NCBI RefSeq assembly: GCF_965230805.1
Contig: NZ_OZ246019.1
Coordinates: forward strand, 2,542,001 to 2,606,000
DNA: 64,000 nt
Direction: 5' to 3'
DNA from: Marinifilum sp965230805
GTDB taxonomy: Bacteria > Bacteroidota > Bacteroidia > Bacteroidales > Marinifilaceae
Each line of letters opens with the position of its first letter. The stretch's first letter is position 1. A program made the translations under genes and the position numbers. The notes beneath the pieces were generated by a model. The model saw only the letters and a list, made by a program, of their open reading frames with translations, did no database searches and was not told where the DNA came from. Shown here piece by piece: positions 10,689 to 18,603 of this stretch.

Positions 10689-12482
10689 TTAATTCAATTC
10701 GATTTCATAAGGCAGACGAGTTTGAATACCTCCTAAATTTAATAAGTTTTTAGCTTTATTATAATATTTGTAATTTTCACCCAATTCGAATTTTAGGAAT
10801 CTTGTTTTCGCTTCTCCGGTAAGATCTTTAATAATTTCTTCAATCGGATCTTTTTGTTTTGGAAGAGAAACGATTCTGTAATCTTCTAAACCAGCTTTTT
10901 CTTTAGCTATTTCGATAGCAGTTTCTAGTCCACCAAGTACATCAACCAGACCATTTTCTTTGGCATCAATCGCACTCCAAACTCTTCCTTGAGCAACTTC
11001 ATGAATCTCTTTTTTTGATTTGTTGCGACCAGTGGCAACTCTTGTAAGGAAAGTATCATATCCATCATTAATAATGTCTTGAAGTATTATTTTTTCGGAT
11101 TCAGTAAATTTTCTTGAAGAGACAGGAACAACCATTAACGGAAAACTTCCGCCAAATGCAGTATGCTTATTTGTTCCATAGGAGTCGGTTGTAAAACCAA
11201 TTTTATTTTTAATTAATTCTTCACCAGAGAAGAATAAGCCATAAATCCCAATTGAACCTGTAATTGTATTCTTATCAGCAACAATGGTATCGGCGGGACA
11301 AGCAATGTAATAACCACCTGAAGCAGCAACATTACCCATTGAGGCAATTACGGGTTTTTCTTGGGATGCTAGCTCAACTTCTCTCCAGATGATATCTGAA
11401 ACTAAAGCGCTACCTCCTGGAGAATTTACACGTAAAACAATAGCTTTAACAGTAGAGTCTCTTCTTGCTTTGCGGATAGTACCAGCCAATTCAGGACCAA
11501 TGGCAGTTTCACTTTGCTCATTACCAATAGAACCTGATGCATAAACAACAGCAATCTTGTTTTTAGAGAATTTTGTAGAGGGATCGGGAGATTTAGAATA
11601 ATCAGACACACTAATCAAGCGTAGCTTTTTGTCTTCTTTAATGTCTGAAAGCTTTCTTAATATTGAATTCATTTCATCTTGATAAATGACGCCATCTATA
11701 AGCTTATAATTTTTAGCATCCTTCGCCTTTTTAATGGCAAAAGCATCAATCATATCATTTAATTCATCAATTGAGATTCCTCTTTCTTCTGAGATTCCTT
11801 TCAAAATTTGATTCCAAATATCACTAACATAAGCCATTGTTTGCTCGCGACTTTCATCACTCATATTATCTCTAAAAAATTGCTCGGTTGCCGATTTGTA
11901 TTTTCCAACTCGGATCACTTGAGCTTCAACGCCAATTTTTTTCAGAAAATTATTGTAAAATGTTTTTTCTCCACCCATACCAAGAATAAATATCATGGCT
12001 TCAGGATTAAGATAGATACTATCTGAAACGGAGTTCAGATAATAAGCTTTTTGTGAGTATCCAAAATTATTATAGCTTACAATAAATTTTCCAGTCTCTT
12101 TAAATTCTTTTAGCTTGTTCCTGATCTCTTCAATAGAAGCGATACCTCCAAAGTTTGCAGAAACATCACTTACGTTTAGATAGATCCCTTTGATTTTTTC
12201 ATCTGTTTTAGCTTTTTCGATGCTTTCCAATATGGTGGTTAAACCGATACTGGAACTACCAGAACCAGGAATGTCCAGATCATCAAATGGGCTTTCAGAT
12301 CCCCTGTCAGCCAGAGATTTATTCAGTTTAATTTCCAGGATACTTTTGTTTTTGACAGTAACAGGTTTATCAGCGCTTGATGCGATACCAACAATTATCA
12401 TGAAACCAAGAAGCAAAAGAAGAAACCCACCAACAATAACCCCAAGTATTGAGGCAAATGTAAATTTGAAAAAACTTTTCAT
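10689..12482 (-). CDS. sppA: Signal peptide peptidase SppA, 67K type
   Basis: Membrane-anchored serine protease that degrades cleaved signal peptides. The N-terminal transmembrane segment (residues about 5-35) is followed by two ClpP-like domains. The N-terminal domain carries the lysine in RVGKYKSATEQF. The C-terminal domain carries VNSPGGSALVSD and the nucleophile serine in AASGGYYIACPAD, then TGSIGI. This Ser/Lys dyad split over two repeats is the hallmark of the long (597 aa) form. It is monocistronic by context, with its own terminator and a leader that carries a terminator-like hairpin (see 12510-12558). Confidence 0.95.
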   Translation of the reverse strand: MKSFFKFTFASILGVIVGGFLLLLLGFMIIVGIASSADKPVTVKNKSILEIKLNKSLADRGSESPFDDLDIPGSGSSSIGLTTILESIEKAKTDEKIKGIYLNVSDVSANFGGIASIEEIRNKLKEFKETGKFIVSYNNFGYSQKAYYLNSVSDSIYLNPEAMIFILGMGGEKTFYNNFLKKIGVEAQVIRVGKYKSATEQFFRDNMSDESREQTMAYVSDIWNQILKGISEERGISIDELNDMIDAFAIKKAKDAKNYKLIDGVIYQDEMNSILRKLSDIKEDKKLRLISVSDYSKSPDPSTKFSKNKIAVVYASGSIGNEQSETAIGPELAGTIRKARRDSTVKAIVLRVNSPGGSALVSDIIWREVELASQEKPVIASMGNVAASGGYYIACPADTIVADKNTITGSIGIYGLFFSGEELIKNKIGFTTDSYGTNKHTAFGGSFPLMVVPVSSRKFTESEKIILQDIINDGYDTFLTRVATGRNKSKKEIHEVAQGRVWSAIDAKENGLVDVLGGLETAIEIAKEKAGLEDYRIVSLPKQKDPIEEIIKDLTGEAKTRFLKFELGENYKYYNKAKNLLNLGGIQTRLPYEIELN

Positions 12483-12509
12483 ATTAATATACTTTAAATT
12501 GATTATTCT

Positions 12510-12558
12510 AATTTATAAAAAGAAGCCAATTTATGTAAATCGGCTTAAAGCAAATATA
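12510..12558 (-). promoter_or_regulatory. sppA -7 box and terminator-like leader hairpin
   Basis: The minus strand has TATATTTG at 12558-12551, matching the Bacteroidota TAnnTTTG -7 box. A TTTG lies 23 nt upstream, longer than the usual 19-21. Directly after the expected start, AAGCCGATTTA and TAAATTGGCTT (12546-12523) form an 11-bp stem with one G:U pair, followed by TCTTTTT. The arrangement looks like an intrinsic terminator inside the sppA leader. Confidence 0.45.
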
Positions 12559-12654
12559 TTTAATTAAACTGATAGAAATTCCAAAAGCTAATTATTTTCG
12601 ATGTATATTTTGTTTGAAAAGATTTCTTTGTTTCTTTTACCGATCAAATTGAAA

Positions 12655-13146
12655 ATGATGGCAAAAGTATATTTTTTAATAGGTGGTAATTTAGGAGATC
12701 GTGAATTGGTTCTTAAAAGAACAACTTATGCATTAGCAAAATATGTTGGCAAAATTGTAAAAGAGTCGGCCGTATATGAGACCGAGCCATGGGGTTTTAA
12801 TCATGATAAGAGCTTTCTAAATCAGGTTGTAGTGGTTGAAACTAAATTGTTGCCTGAAAATGTACTTCAAAAGACACAGGATATTGAAAAATCTCTTGGT
12901 CGTGTGCGAAAGAAAAATCGCTATAGTGAAAGAATCATAGATATTGACATTTTATTCTATGATAAGGTAATCGTAAATACTGAAAGGCTTGAAATTCCAC
13001 ATCCACGAATGGGAGAGAGGTTGTTTGTTTTAGCTCCTTTGGCTGAACTAGCTCCCGAAATGATTCATCCAGCAAATGGGAACAGTATCTTAGAAATGAA
13101 AGATAGATGTCCTGATACCTCTGATGTATGTGTGTTTAAGGAATAA
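12655..13146 (+). CDS. folK: 2-amino-4-hydroxy-6-hydroxymethyldihydropteridine pyrophosphokinase (HPPK)
   Basis: Transfers pyrophosphate from ATP to 6-hydroxymethyl-7,8-dihydropterin in folate synthesis. Motifs: FLIGGNLGDRE at the N-terminus, YETEPWG, FLNQVV, and the signature RYSERIIDIDILFYD, followed by IPHPRMGERLFVLAPLAEL. The frame is open from an ATG at 12601, but the added 18 residues are hydrophobic and outside the family. The ATG at 12655 (or the next one at 12658) puts the conserved strand at the N-terminus and gives the usual ~163 aa. The gene is divergent from sppA and convergent with upp. Confidence 0.93.
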   Translation: MMAKVYFLIGGNLGDRELVLKRTTYALAKYVGKIVKESAVYETEPWGFNHDKSFLNQVVVVETKLLPENVLQKTQDIEKSLGRVRKKNRYSERIIDIDILFYDKVIVNTERLEIPHPRMGERLFVLAPLAELAPEMIHPANGNSILEMKDRCPDTSDVCVFKE

Positions 13147-13188
13147 TACCAATGAAGCCATAAGCTTCACCTCAGAATAAAACTTGTA

Positions 13189-13218
13189 TAAAAAAGGACT
13201 GTAACAATAACAGCCCTT
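13189..13218 (-). terminator. Terminator of upp
   Basis: On the minus strand AAGGGCTGT pairs with ACAGTCCTT (one G:U) across TATTGTT and is followed by T6. It starts about 20 bp beyond the upp stop. Confidence 0.8.
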
Positions 13219-13239
13219 GATATATTATTAAAACATTTA

Positions 13240-13895
13240 TTATCCTAATTTAGCTCCGAACGCCAAATCTCCTGCATCTCCACAGCCAGGAACAATATAT
13301 GATTTAGAATTTAAATCAGCGTCAACAACTCCATTCCAAATGGTTGTATTCTCCTGGGGTAAATTATTCTTTACCATATCAACACCTTGTTGGCTTGCAA
13401 TTACAGAAACAATATGTACGTGCTTAGGAGTACCTTTTGTTAGTATTGCCTTGTAAGCCAGTTCCATTGATGATCCTGTGGCTAGCATAGGATCTGCAAG
13501 AATAACGATTTTACCATCGATAGAAGGAGATGAGATGTATTCAAAATTAATTTAAATTTTCCATCTTCAGTATGCTTTCGATATGCCGAGATGAAAGCAT
13601 TTTCTGATTTGTCGAAATAGCTTAACAAGCCATTGTGTAAAGGAAGACCAGCTCTTAATATTGAAGCTACAACGATTTCATCTTTTGGAAGAGACGAAAT
13701 CGCAGTTCCTAGTGGAGTTTCTACTTCTTGATCTTCAAAGTCAAGAGTTTTACTGATTTCGTAAGCGAATATTTCACCTACTCTTTCAAGATTTCTTCTG
13801 AAGCGAAGGGGATCTTTTTGAATCGTAAGATCTCGAATTTCAGCTATAAATTGGTTAAAAAGGGAGTTTTGTTTTCCTAAAGTATGGACCACCAT
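13240..13895 (-). pseudogene. upp: Uracil phosphoribosyltransferase, frameshifted
   Basis: Two overlapping minus-strand frames together make a normal-length (~218 aa) uracil phosphoribosyltransferase, which converts uracil and PRPP to UMP. The first frame (13895 down to about 13551) gives the N-terminus through RKHTEDGKFK. The rest, NFEYISSPSIDGKIVILADPMLATGSSM to PGCGDAGDLAFG, is in another frame. The break is at about 13549-13553, where AAATTAAT is read; one extra A (AAAATTAAT) would restore K-I-N-F-E. Everything after the break, including the PRPP-binding region, is intact with no further damage. That suggests a very recent mutation or a single-base sequencing error in an A-run. Confidence 0.9.
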
Positions 13896-14003
13896 GTTTT
13901 TATTATTTAAAAATTAGCTGAACGCAAATATAACCATATTTCAATAATATTAAGGAAAGAAAGTTAGGAAAAACAATAATATAATTCATCTGTTTATAAT
14001 TTT

Positions 14004-14090
14004 TTCTATTTGTCAGATGAAAGCCACAAGATCAAAATAATCATTAGCGTGTGTGTTTAATAATTATTTTTATCATGCTTGTTTCTTCCT
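14004..14090 (-). repeat. Dispersed ~85-bp hairpin element, copy A
   Basis: Read on the minus strand it starts with GAAACAAGCATGAT, then AAAATAATTATTA, a CACAC loop, TAATGATTATTTTGATC, and ends with TTGTGGCTT and ATCTGACAAATAG. The two AT-rich arms form a ~17-bp imperfect inverted repeat. It begins at the 3' end of radC. Copies B and C are at 34691-34770 and 63700-63787. Confidence 0.85.
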
Positions 14091-14784
14091 AAATTAAATT
14101 TTCATCAGCAAAACTATAGTAATTGTTCTCACCAATAATTAAATGATCAAGAATGTTGATATTCATCAGCTTGGCAGCTTCTATTGAACGGTTTGTTATG
14201 TCTTTGTCAGCGGTAGATGGAGAAAGATTTCCTGATGGGTGATTGTGGCATAATATTAAATTAACTGCTTCCAACTGTAAAGCATCTTTTAAAACAAGCC
14301 TGATGTCGAAAACAGTTCCTGTAATCCCACCAGAAGACACATTTTTTATTTCAATAACTTTGTTGGCTCTATTCATAAATAGGACCCAAAATTCTTCATG
14401 TCCTAAGTTTTCAACAAACGGGGACAAGATTTCAAAAGCATCTCGACTGCAAGAGATTTTTTCTTTTTGTTTGCTTTGAAAAGCTGTTTGTCTTCTTCCA
14501 ATTTCAAGAGCAGAAATAATGCTTATGGCTTTAGCTTCACCAATTCCTTTCATTTTCATTAAATCATGAATTGATTTTTTAGCCAACACATTTAAGTCAT
14601 TATTGCAATGAGAAAGAATCGACTTGGAAAGTTCCACAGCAGATTGATTGCGATTACCACTGCCAATAATAATAGCTAAAAGTTCAGCCGACGATAAGCT
14701 TTTAACTCCATGGTACATTAATTTCTCTCTTGGGCGATCTTCTAGTGCCCAGTCTTTAATGCTAAGTTTGTTGTATTCTTCCAT
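14089..14784 (-). CDS. radC: RadC family JAB/MPN-domain protein
   Basis: A 231-aa RadC. The N-terminal helix-hairpin-helix-like UPF0758 region has WALEDRPREKL and SSAELLAIIIGSGN. The C-terminal JAMM metalloprotease-like domain has ILCHNHPSGNLSPSTADKD (zinc-binding His-x-His and Asp) and NILDHLIIG. The historical DNA-repair assignment of this family is doubtful and its activity is unproven, so only the family is asserted. The stop lies at the edge of hairpin element copy A. Confidence 0.93.
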   Translation of the reverse strand: MEEYNKLSIKDWALEDRPREKLMYHGVKSLSSAELLAIIIGSGNRNQSAVELSKSILSHCNNDLNVLAKKSIHDLMKMKGIGEAKAISIISALEIGRRQTAFQSKQKEKISCSRDAFEILSPFVENLGHEEFWVLFMNRANKVIEIKNVSSGGITGTVFDIRLVLKDALQLEAVNLILCHNHPSGNLSPSTADKDITNRSIEAAKLMNINILDHLIIGENNYYSFADENLI

Positions 14785-14856
14785 ATATGTTTCTTGTAAA
14801 TACCAAGCTAAGTTAGAAATTTACATAAATATTACAAATATGAAACCAGTACAAAC

Positions 14857-14886
14857 ACAAAAAGGGTTCTCATTGAGAACCCTTTA
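14857..14886 (-). terminator. Terminator of rpsT
   Basis: On the minus strand AAAGGGTTCTC pairs with GAGAACCCTTT around a loop of about 2-4 nt, and a T-run follows. It is about 20 bp past the rpsT stop. Confidence 0.85.
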
Positions 14887-14904
14887 ATACAGAGTTATAG
14901 TGTC

Positions 14905-15156
14905 TTAAAGCTTGTTAACGTGTAATGCTAATTTAGATTTTAAGTTAGCAGCTTTATTCTTATGAATTACATTAGTTTTCGCAAGTTTATCCAACATTGC
15001 AGTTACTTTAGGAAGTAATTCAGTAGCAGCTTCCTTGTCTGAAGTAGCACGTAACTTTCTTACAGCATTTCTTGCAGTCTTAGCGTAATACTTATTGTGT
15101 ACTCTTCTTTTCTCAGACTGTCTGATTCTCTTAATTGCAGATTGATGATTTGCCAT
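14905..15156 (-). CDS. rpsT: 30S ribosomal protein S20
   Basis: A small basic protein (83 aa) that binds 16S rRNA early in small-subunit assembly. MANHQSAIKRIRQSEKRR at the N-terminus and the Lys/Arg/Ala-rich helical body (NKAANLKSKLALHVNKL) are typical. It lies 30 bp downstream of two tRNA-Glu genes on the same strand and may be read through from their promoters. A terminator follows. Confidence 0.97.
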   Translation of the reverse strand: MANHQSAIKRIRQSEKRRVHNKYYAKTARNAVRKLRATSDKEAATELLPKVTAMLDKLAKTNVIHKNKAANLKSKLALHVNKL

Positions 15157-15188
15157 CCTTTTAAAAGTTATCTAAATTATTATCTTGG

Positions 15189-15260
15189 TAGTCCGTACGG
15201 GAATCGAACCCGTGTTACCAGAATGAAAATCTGGCGTCCTAACCCCTAGACGAACGGACC
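15189..15260 (-). tRNA. tRNA-Glu(TTC), downstream copy
   Basis: The 72-nt cloverleaf on the minus strand starts GGTCCGTTCGTCTAGG. The anticodon stem CCAGA/TCTGG holds a TTTTCAT loop giving anticodon TTC (Glu). The T arm is ACGGG-TTCGAAT-CCCGT. The acceptor pairs GGTCCGT with ACGGACT, leaving G1:U72. In this copy the genomic bases after the discriminator are CCA. It has its own promoter at 15284-15314. Confidence 0.96.
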
Positions 15261-15283
15261 ATTGTTTATTAATTAAAGCACAG

Positions 15284-15314
15284 CAAAGATAAATTAAAAT
15301 CAAGTTGCTGCAAA
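15284..15314 (-). promoter_or_regulatory. Promoter of the downstream tRNA-Glu
   Basis: On the minus strand TTTG (15314-15311), exactly 19 nt, then TATCTTTG (15291-15284): a full match to the Bacteroidota -33/-7 promoter. It lies between the two tRNA genes. Confidence 0.8.
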
Positions 15315-15321
15315 ATTTTTG

Positions 15322-15393
15322 TAGTCCGTACGGGAATCGAACCCGTGTTACCAGAATGAAAATCTGGCGTCCTAACCCCTAGACGAACGGACC
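15322..15393 (-). tRNA. tRNA-Glu(TTC), upstream copy
   Basis: Identical in body to the copy at 15189-15260, with the same TTC anticodon. Here the bases after the discriminator are CAA, so CCA is not encoded. The pair is a tandem duplication that includes the promoter. Confidence 0.96.
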
Positions 15394-15412
15394 ATCTAAT
15401 TTTTCAGAGCTG

Positions 15413-15443
15413 CAAAGATAAATCAAATTTCTAAACCTGCAAA
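15413..15443 (-). promoter_or_regulatory. Promoter of the upstream tRNA-Glu
   Basis: On the minus strand TTTG (15443-15440), 19 nt, TATCTTTG (15420-15413). It is the same as the promoter between the tRNAs. A third, degenerate version lies at 15515-15550. Confidence 0.8.
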
Positions 15444-15514
15444 CACTTTGCAAAATATCTCGGTAAAAAGCCTTAGAAATAATTAAGACTTGAGCTCTCA
15501 TTTTTTTCTTTAGC

Positions 15515-15550
15515 GCTGCAAAGAAAGATATAATTCCTTATACCTGCAAA
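15515..15550 (-). repeat. Degenerate third copy of the tRNA-Glu promoter
   Basis: On the + strand GCTGCAAAG, then GATA and ACCTGCAAA occur here in the same order as in the tRNA promoter at 15411-15443, but the -7 box is altered (TATCTTTC) and the spacing is changed. No tRNA follows it directly. It may be a relic of a longer tandem array. Confidence 0.4.
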
Positions 15551-15622
15551 ACTTTTTTCGAAAAAAAATACACTTTTTCTTGTGAGTGAAACTAACTGCT
15601 TCGTTATAAGCTAAAAATGGAT

Positions 15623-16564
15623 TTAACGCCATTCAACAATTGTTCCCCTGTCACTACTTAAAAAACTATTTGGGATAATACTTTTTATTTGTTCAGCTAA
15701 TAAATCGAGAAGCTTATTTTTTGAATAGTGGCGAGAATAAACCAAACTAACCTCTCTTAAAGGATGAATATTTGTGAATTTTTTTACCTGTGCTAATTTT
15801 TCAGTTGGTAGATACTGCGTAGCTAATTCAGGAATAAGGGTAAATCCACCTTCACGATCAACAATTTTCATTAATGTTTCTAAGGAATTACTTTCGAATT
15901 CGAAAGGTAGTTCTTGGTGCTGTAAATCGTGCATTTCACATAGATTAATCACTTGGTTTCTAAAACAGTGTCCATCGCTAAGCATCCAAATTTCCGGAGT
16001 AGCAATGTCTTTAACTTCAACAATTGGTTGCTTTAATAAGTGATGATCTTTATGTGCATAAATCATCATTTCTTCATAAAAAAGATGTCTTTCACGAATT
16101 CTGTCATCTTTTGCTGGCGTTACAAAAATTCCAACATCAATCTTATCTTTCCTTAAACTTTGCACAATTTCCTCAGAAACCAGTTCTTCAACTTCAACTT
16201 TAATCGATGGATATCTTCTGATATAATCACCAATAAACATCGGAAGTAGAAAAGGGGCTAATGTTGGTATAATTCCGATTTTTAAATTACCTTCAACTGT
16301 GTTTTTATGATCGGTAATAATTTCATCGATTTTTTTTGTTTCACTCAGTATAATGCGGGCTTGTTCAATTATATTCTTCCCAACATCGGTTGGAATAATT
16401 GGCTGCTTACTTCGATCAAATATTGTAATGTCTAAAAACTCTTCCAATTTTTTAATTTGCATGCTTAAAGTTGGTTGAGTGATGAAACATTTTTCAGCGG
16501 CGGTTGCAAAATGGCGGTATGTATCCACGGCCAGGATGTATTCAAGTTGAGTAATTGTAATCAT
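15623..16564 (-). CDS. oxyR: Hydrogen-peroxide-sensing LysR-type regulator OxyR
   Basis: A 313-aa LysR-family regulator. The N-terminal winged helix-turn-helix is MITITQLEYILAVD to TQPTLSMQIKKLE; the rest is the effector domain. The peroxide-sensing motif LSDGHCFRNQVINLC places cysteines at residues 200 and 209, the same nine-residue spacing as Cys199/Cys208 of E. coli OxyR. This separates it from ordinary LysR proteins. In Bacteroidota OxyR controls catalase, Dps and alkyl hydroperoxide reductase; none of these is in the window. Upstream is a -7 box at 16592-16599 and a divergent promoter for a candidate small RNA. Confidence 0.93.
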   Translation of the reverse strand: MITITQLEYILAVDTYRHFATAAEKCFITQPTLSMQIKKLEEFLDITIFDRSKQPIIPTDVGKNIIEQARIILSETKKIDEIITDHKNTVEGNLKIGIIPTLAPFLLPMFIGDYIRRYPSIKVEVEELVSEEIVQSLRKDKIDVGIFVTPAKDDRIRERHLFYEEMMIYAHKDHHLLKQPIVEVKDIATPEIWMLSDGHCFRNQVINLCEMHDLQHQELPFEFESNSLETLMKIVDREGGFTLIPELATQYLPTEKLAQVKKFTNIHPLREVSLVYSRHYSKNKLLDLLAEQIKSIIPNSFLSSDRGTIVEWR

Positions 16565-16591
16565 GGATTAGTGTTTTTTTTGAGATTCCTC

Positions 16592-16623
16592 CAAATATAA
16601 ACATTATCTATAACACTATAAAC
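16592..16623 (-). promoter_or_regulatory. oxyR promoter and candidate OxyR site
   Basis: On the minus strand TATATTTG (16599-16592) is a -7 box 28 bp before the oxyR start; no good -33 box lies 19-21 bp upstream. Beside it on the + strand, CTATAACA (16608-16615) is followed by CTATAAAC. These are adjacent repeats carrying the CTAT half-sites known in OxyR operators, and they lie between the oxyR -7 box and the divergent promoter. Operator identity is inference. Confidence 0.45.
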
Positions 16624-16632
16624 AATATTGAT

Positions 16633-16663
16633 TTGATTGATGTAATATTGGTTCGTATATTTG
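16633..16663 (+). promoter_or_regulatory. Promoter divergent from oxyR
   Basis: TTG at 16633-16635, 20 nt, then TATATTTG at 16656-16663: a near-perfect Bacteroidota promoter on the + strand. No gene start follows; a strong terminator lies about 150 bp downstream. Confidence 0.65.
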
Positions 16664-16669
16664 ATGTAG

Positions 16670-16822
16670 AAAAAAGGAAAACTATTTTTCACAAGTACTT
16701 AAAAATAGTATACCTTATTTAATAGGGTTAGAAAAATAATAGTTTGATAGTTTTTGTTATTTAAGTTTTATTAGATGTTTGGGTTTTGCAGCCGGGAGTT
16801 TGGGTCTCCCGGCTTCTTTTTT
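16670..16822 (+). ncRNA. Candidate small RNA divergent from oxyR (OxyS-like position)
   Basis: A transcript of about 150 nt is predicted between the promoter at 16633-16663 and the terminator at 16791-16822. It contains no plausible reading frame (the first ATG is followed at once by TAG). It has a 9-bp hairpin: ACTATTTTT (16681-16689) with AAAAATAGT (16701-16709). The terminator has no other + strand transcript to serve, because oxyR points the other way. In E. coli the peroxide-induced sRNA OxyS is likewise divergent from oxyR; that analogy is positional only. A 6S-like or other RNA is possible. Confidence 0.55.
16791..16822 (+). terminator. Terminator of the candidate small RNA
   Basis: GCCGGGAG and CTCCCGGC form a perfect 8-bp stem around a 7-nt loop, then TTCTTTTTT. 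Confidence 0.9.
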
Positions 16823-16954
16823 GCTTATAATTAAGCACTCTATTTGATTTTTACTTTATGGCACTTTTTAGATTACATTTTAATTTGGTGGGATATTGTT
16901 TTGACGTGGACATTTGCTTGCTAGTGTAAAGAATGCTAATTCCCCGGACTAATT

Positions 16955-17065
16955 TTTTGACCTATTTTCCTTTCTACTGCGTTAAGCTTTTTCGCCGTAG
17001 CTACGGCTATGCCTGTAAACCTTGCCTTGTAAAAAGAAAAATATTTTCAAAAACTTTAATTCGTT
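16955..17065 (+). repeat. Dispersed ~100-bp element, copy X
   Basis: Contains GCGTTAAG, then TCGCC, the palindrome GCCGTAGCTACGGC (16994-17007), TATGCC, CTTGCCTTG and an A-rich tail. The same order of blocks occurs on the minus strand at 55985-56100. The rest of the 16823-17227 gap shows no gene; a 71-codon frame over this element has no coding character. Confidence 0.6.
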
Positions 17066-17227
17066 TTATTAACACTCTTCACGCTAGACTTAATGCTTTA
17101 GTTATGAATGCAATCCATCACATGTTGTGTAGCATCTATGCTGAATAGCAGAAATTGCACCTAAAAAATATACTACTTTGGTCGGCAATTTAAAATTTAT
17201 AAACTTCAATATAAAAACCGATTAGAG

Positions 17228-18547
17228 ATGCGCAAAGAGATTAAAACAGTTTCTTTTGAAGAAGCTGCAAAGGTGATAAAGTCTGGCGATAGAGTGCACT
17301 TACACTCTGTTGCATTAACACCTCATAAATTCATTAATGCAATGTGTGATCGTGGTCGTAATGGAGAAATTTACGATGTAACGATTCAGCATATACACAC
17401 CGAAGGGCCAGCTCCATATGCTGATACAGAATTTGAAGGGATTTTTAATCTTGAATCATTGTTTGTTGGAGCCAACGTAAGAAAACAAACTCAAGCTGGT
17501 TATGCCGATTATATTCCTGTATTTCTTGGAGAAACTCAACAATTAATTCGCGAAGGAATTTTAAAAGTTAATGTTGCGGTAGTGCAAGTTAGCACTCCAG
17601 ACAAACATGGCTATGTGTCGCTTGGTACATCAGTGGAAGCAAGTAAGGCAGCAGTGGAAGAAGCTGATACAGTTGTTGCTATTATCAACCCTAATGTGCC
17701 TCGTGCATTTGGTGACGCAATGATGCCTGTGACAGCATTCAACCTTTTCTGTGAAGATAACTCACCACTCATTGAGCACAACAATGCGCCATTATCAGAT
17801 CTTGATATTGCAATTGGTAAGAATGTGGCAGAATTAATTCCTGATGGCGCATGTCTTCAAATGGGAATTGGCGGTATTCCTAATGCTGTTTTGGCTCAAT
17901 TGGGTAATCACAAAGATCTTGGAGTTCACACAGAAATGTTTGCAGATGGTCTTCTTCCTTTGGTTGAAAATGGTGTTGTTAATGGTAAAAACAAGAAATT
18001 AGATCCAGGTAAAATTGTAGCTGGTTTCCTAATGGGAACAAAAGACTTATATGATTTTGTTGATGATAATCCAGGAGTACTAATGATGGATGTAGCCTAT
18101 ACTAATGGAGTTCACATTATTAAACAAAACCCTAAGGTCTGTGCTATTAACTCGGCATTATCAATTGATATTACCGGTCAGGTTTGTGCTGACTCAATTG
18201 GCACCAAACACTATTCAGGTGTAGGTGGACAAATAGACTTTACGCGCGGTGCAGCGGCTTCGGAAGGTGGTGTGCCTATTATTGCCATGCCTTCTGTAAC
18301 GGGTAAAGGGGTTTCTAAAATTACACCAACATTATTAACTGGTTCGGGAGTTGTAACAACTCGTAACAATATGAGATGGTTTGTAACGGAGCATGGTGCA
18401 GTAAACTTGTTTGGCAAATCGTTGCAGCAAAGGGCTAAGGCAATTATCTCGGTTGCTCACCCTGACTTTAGAGAAGAGCTTGATAGGGCTGCATTCGAAC
18501 GATTTGGATCTCACTATCATTTTGTAAATAAAGTTGCTGCTAAGTAG
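17228..18547 (+). CDS. Acetyl-CoA hydrolase/transferase family CoA-transferase
   Basis: Class I CoA-transferase of 439 aa related to 4-hydroxybutyrate, succinyl-CoA:acetate and propionyl-CoA:succinate CoA-transferases. Visible features are GDRVHLHSVALTPHKF near the N-terminus, GIGGIPNAVL (~residues 215-224), GVHTEMFADG, and the C-terminal GGQIDFTRGAAASEGG and NLFGKSLQQRAKA. The conserved glutamate in HTEMF is the likely catalytic residue. Because methylmalonyl-CoA mutase is encoded 7 kb away, a role in moving CoA between succinate, propionate and acetate is plausible. The substrate cannot be told from sequence alone. A short A/G-rich leader precedes ATG; a terminator follows. Confidence 0.88.
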   Translation: MRKEIKTVSFEEAAKVIKSGDRVHLHSVALTPHKFINAMCDRGRNGEIYDVTIQHIHTEGPAPYADTEFEGIFNLESLFVGANVRKQTQAGYADYIPVFLGETQQLIREGILKVNVAVVQVSTPDKHGYVSLGTSVEASKAAVEEADTVVAIINPNVPRAFGDAMMPVTAFNLFCEDNSPLIEHNNAPLSDLDIAIGKNVAELIPDGACLQMGIGGIPNAVLAQLGNHKDLGVHTEMFADGLLPLVENGVVNGKNKKLDPGKIVAGFLMGTKDLYDFVDDNPGVLMMDVAYTNGVHIIKQNPKVCAINSALSIDITGQVCADSIGTKHYSGVGGQIDFTRGAAASEGGVPIIAMPSVTGKGVSKITPTLLTGSGVVTTRNNMRWFVTEHGAVNLFGKSLQQRAKAIISVAHPDFREELDRAAFERFGSHYHFVNKVAAK

Positions 18548-18570
18548 CTTATGCAGATATAAAATACTTG

Positions 18571-18603
18571 AAGAGGCATCAAATTAATGATTGCCTCTTT
18601 TTT
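18571..18603 (+). terminator. Terminator of the CoA-transferase gene
   Basis: AAGAGGCA and TGCCTCTT pair around a 13-nt loop and run into T. It touches the stop codon of the convergent kinase gene. Confidence 0.8.

Noticed and set aside
12190..12567. 125-codon + strand frame over the sppA start
   Set aside because: It is antisense to the well-supported sppA N-terminus.
16933..17148. 71-codon frame upstream of the CoA-transferase
   Set aside because: It runs through the dispersed element X and has no sign of coding.
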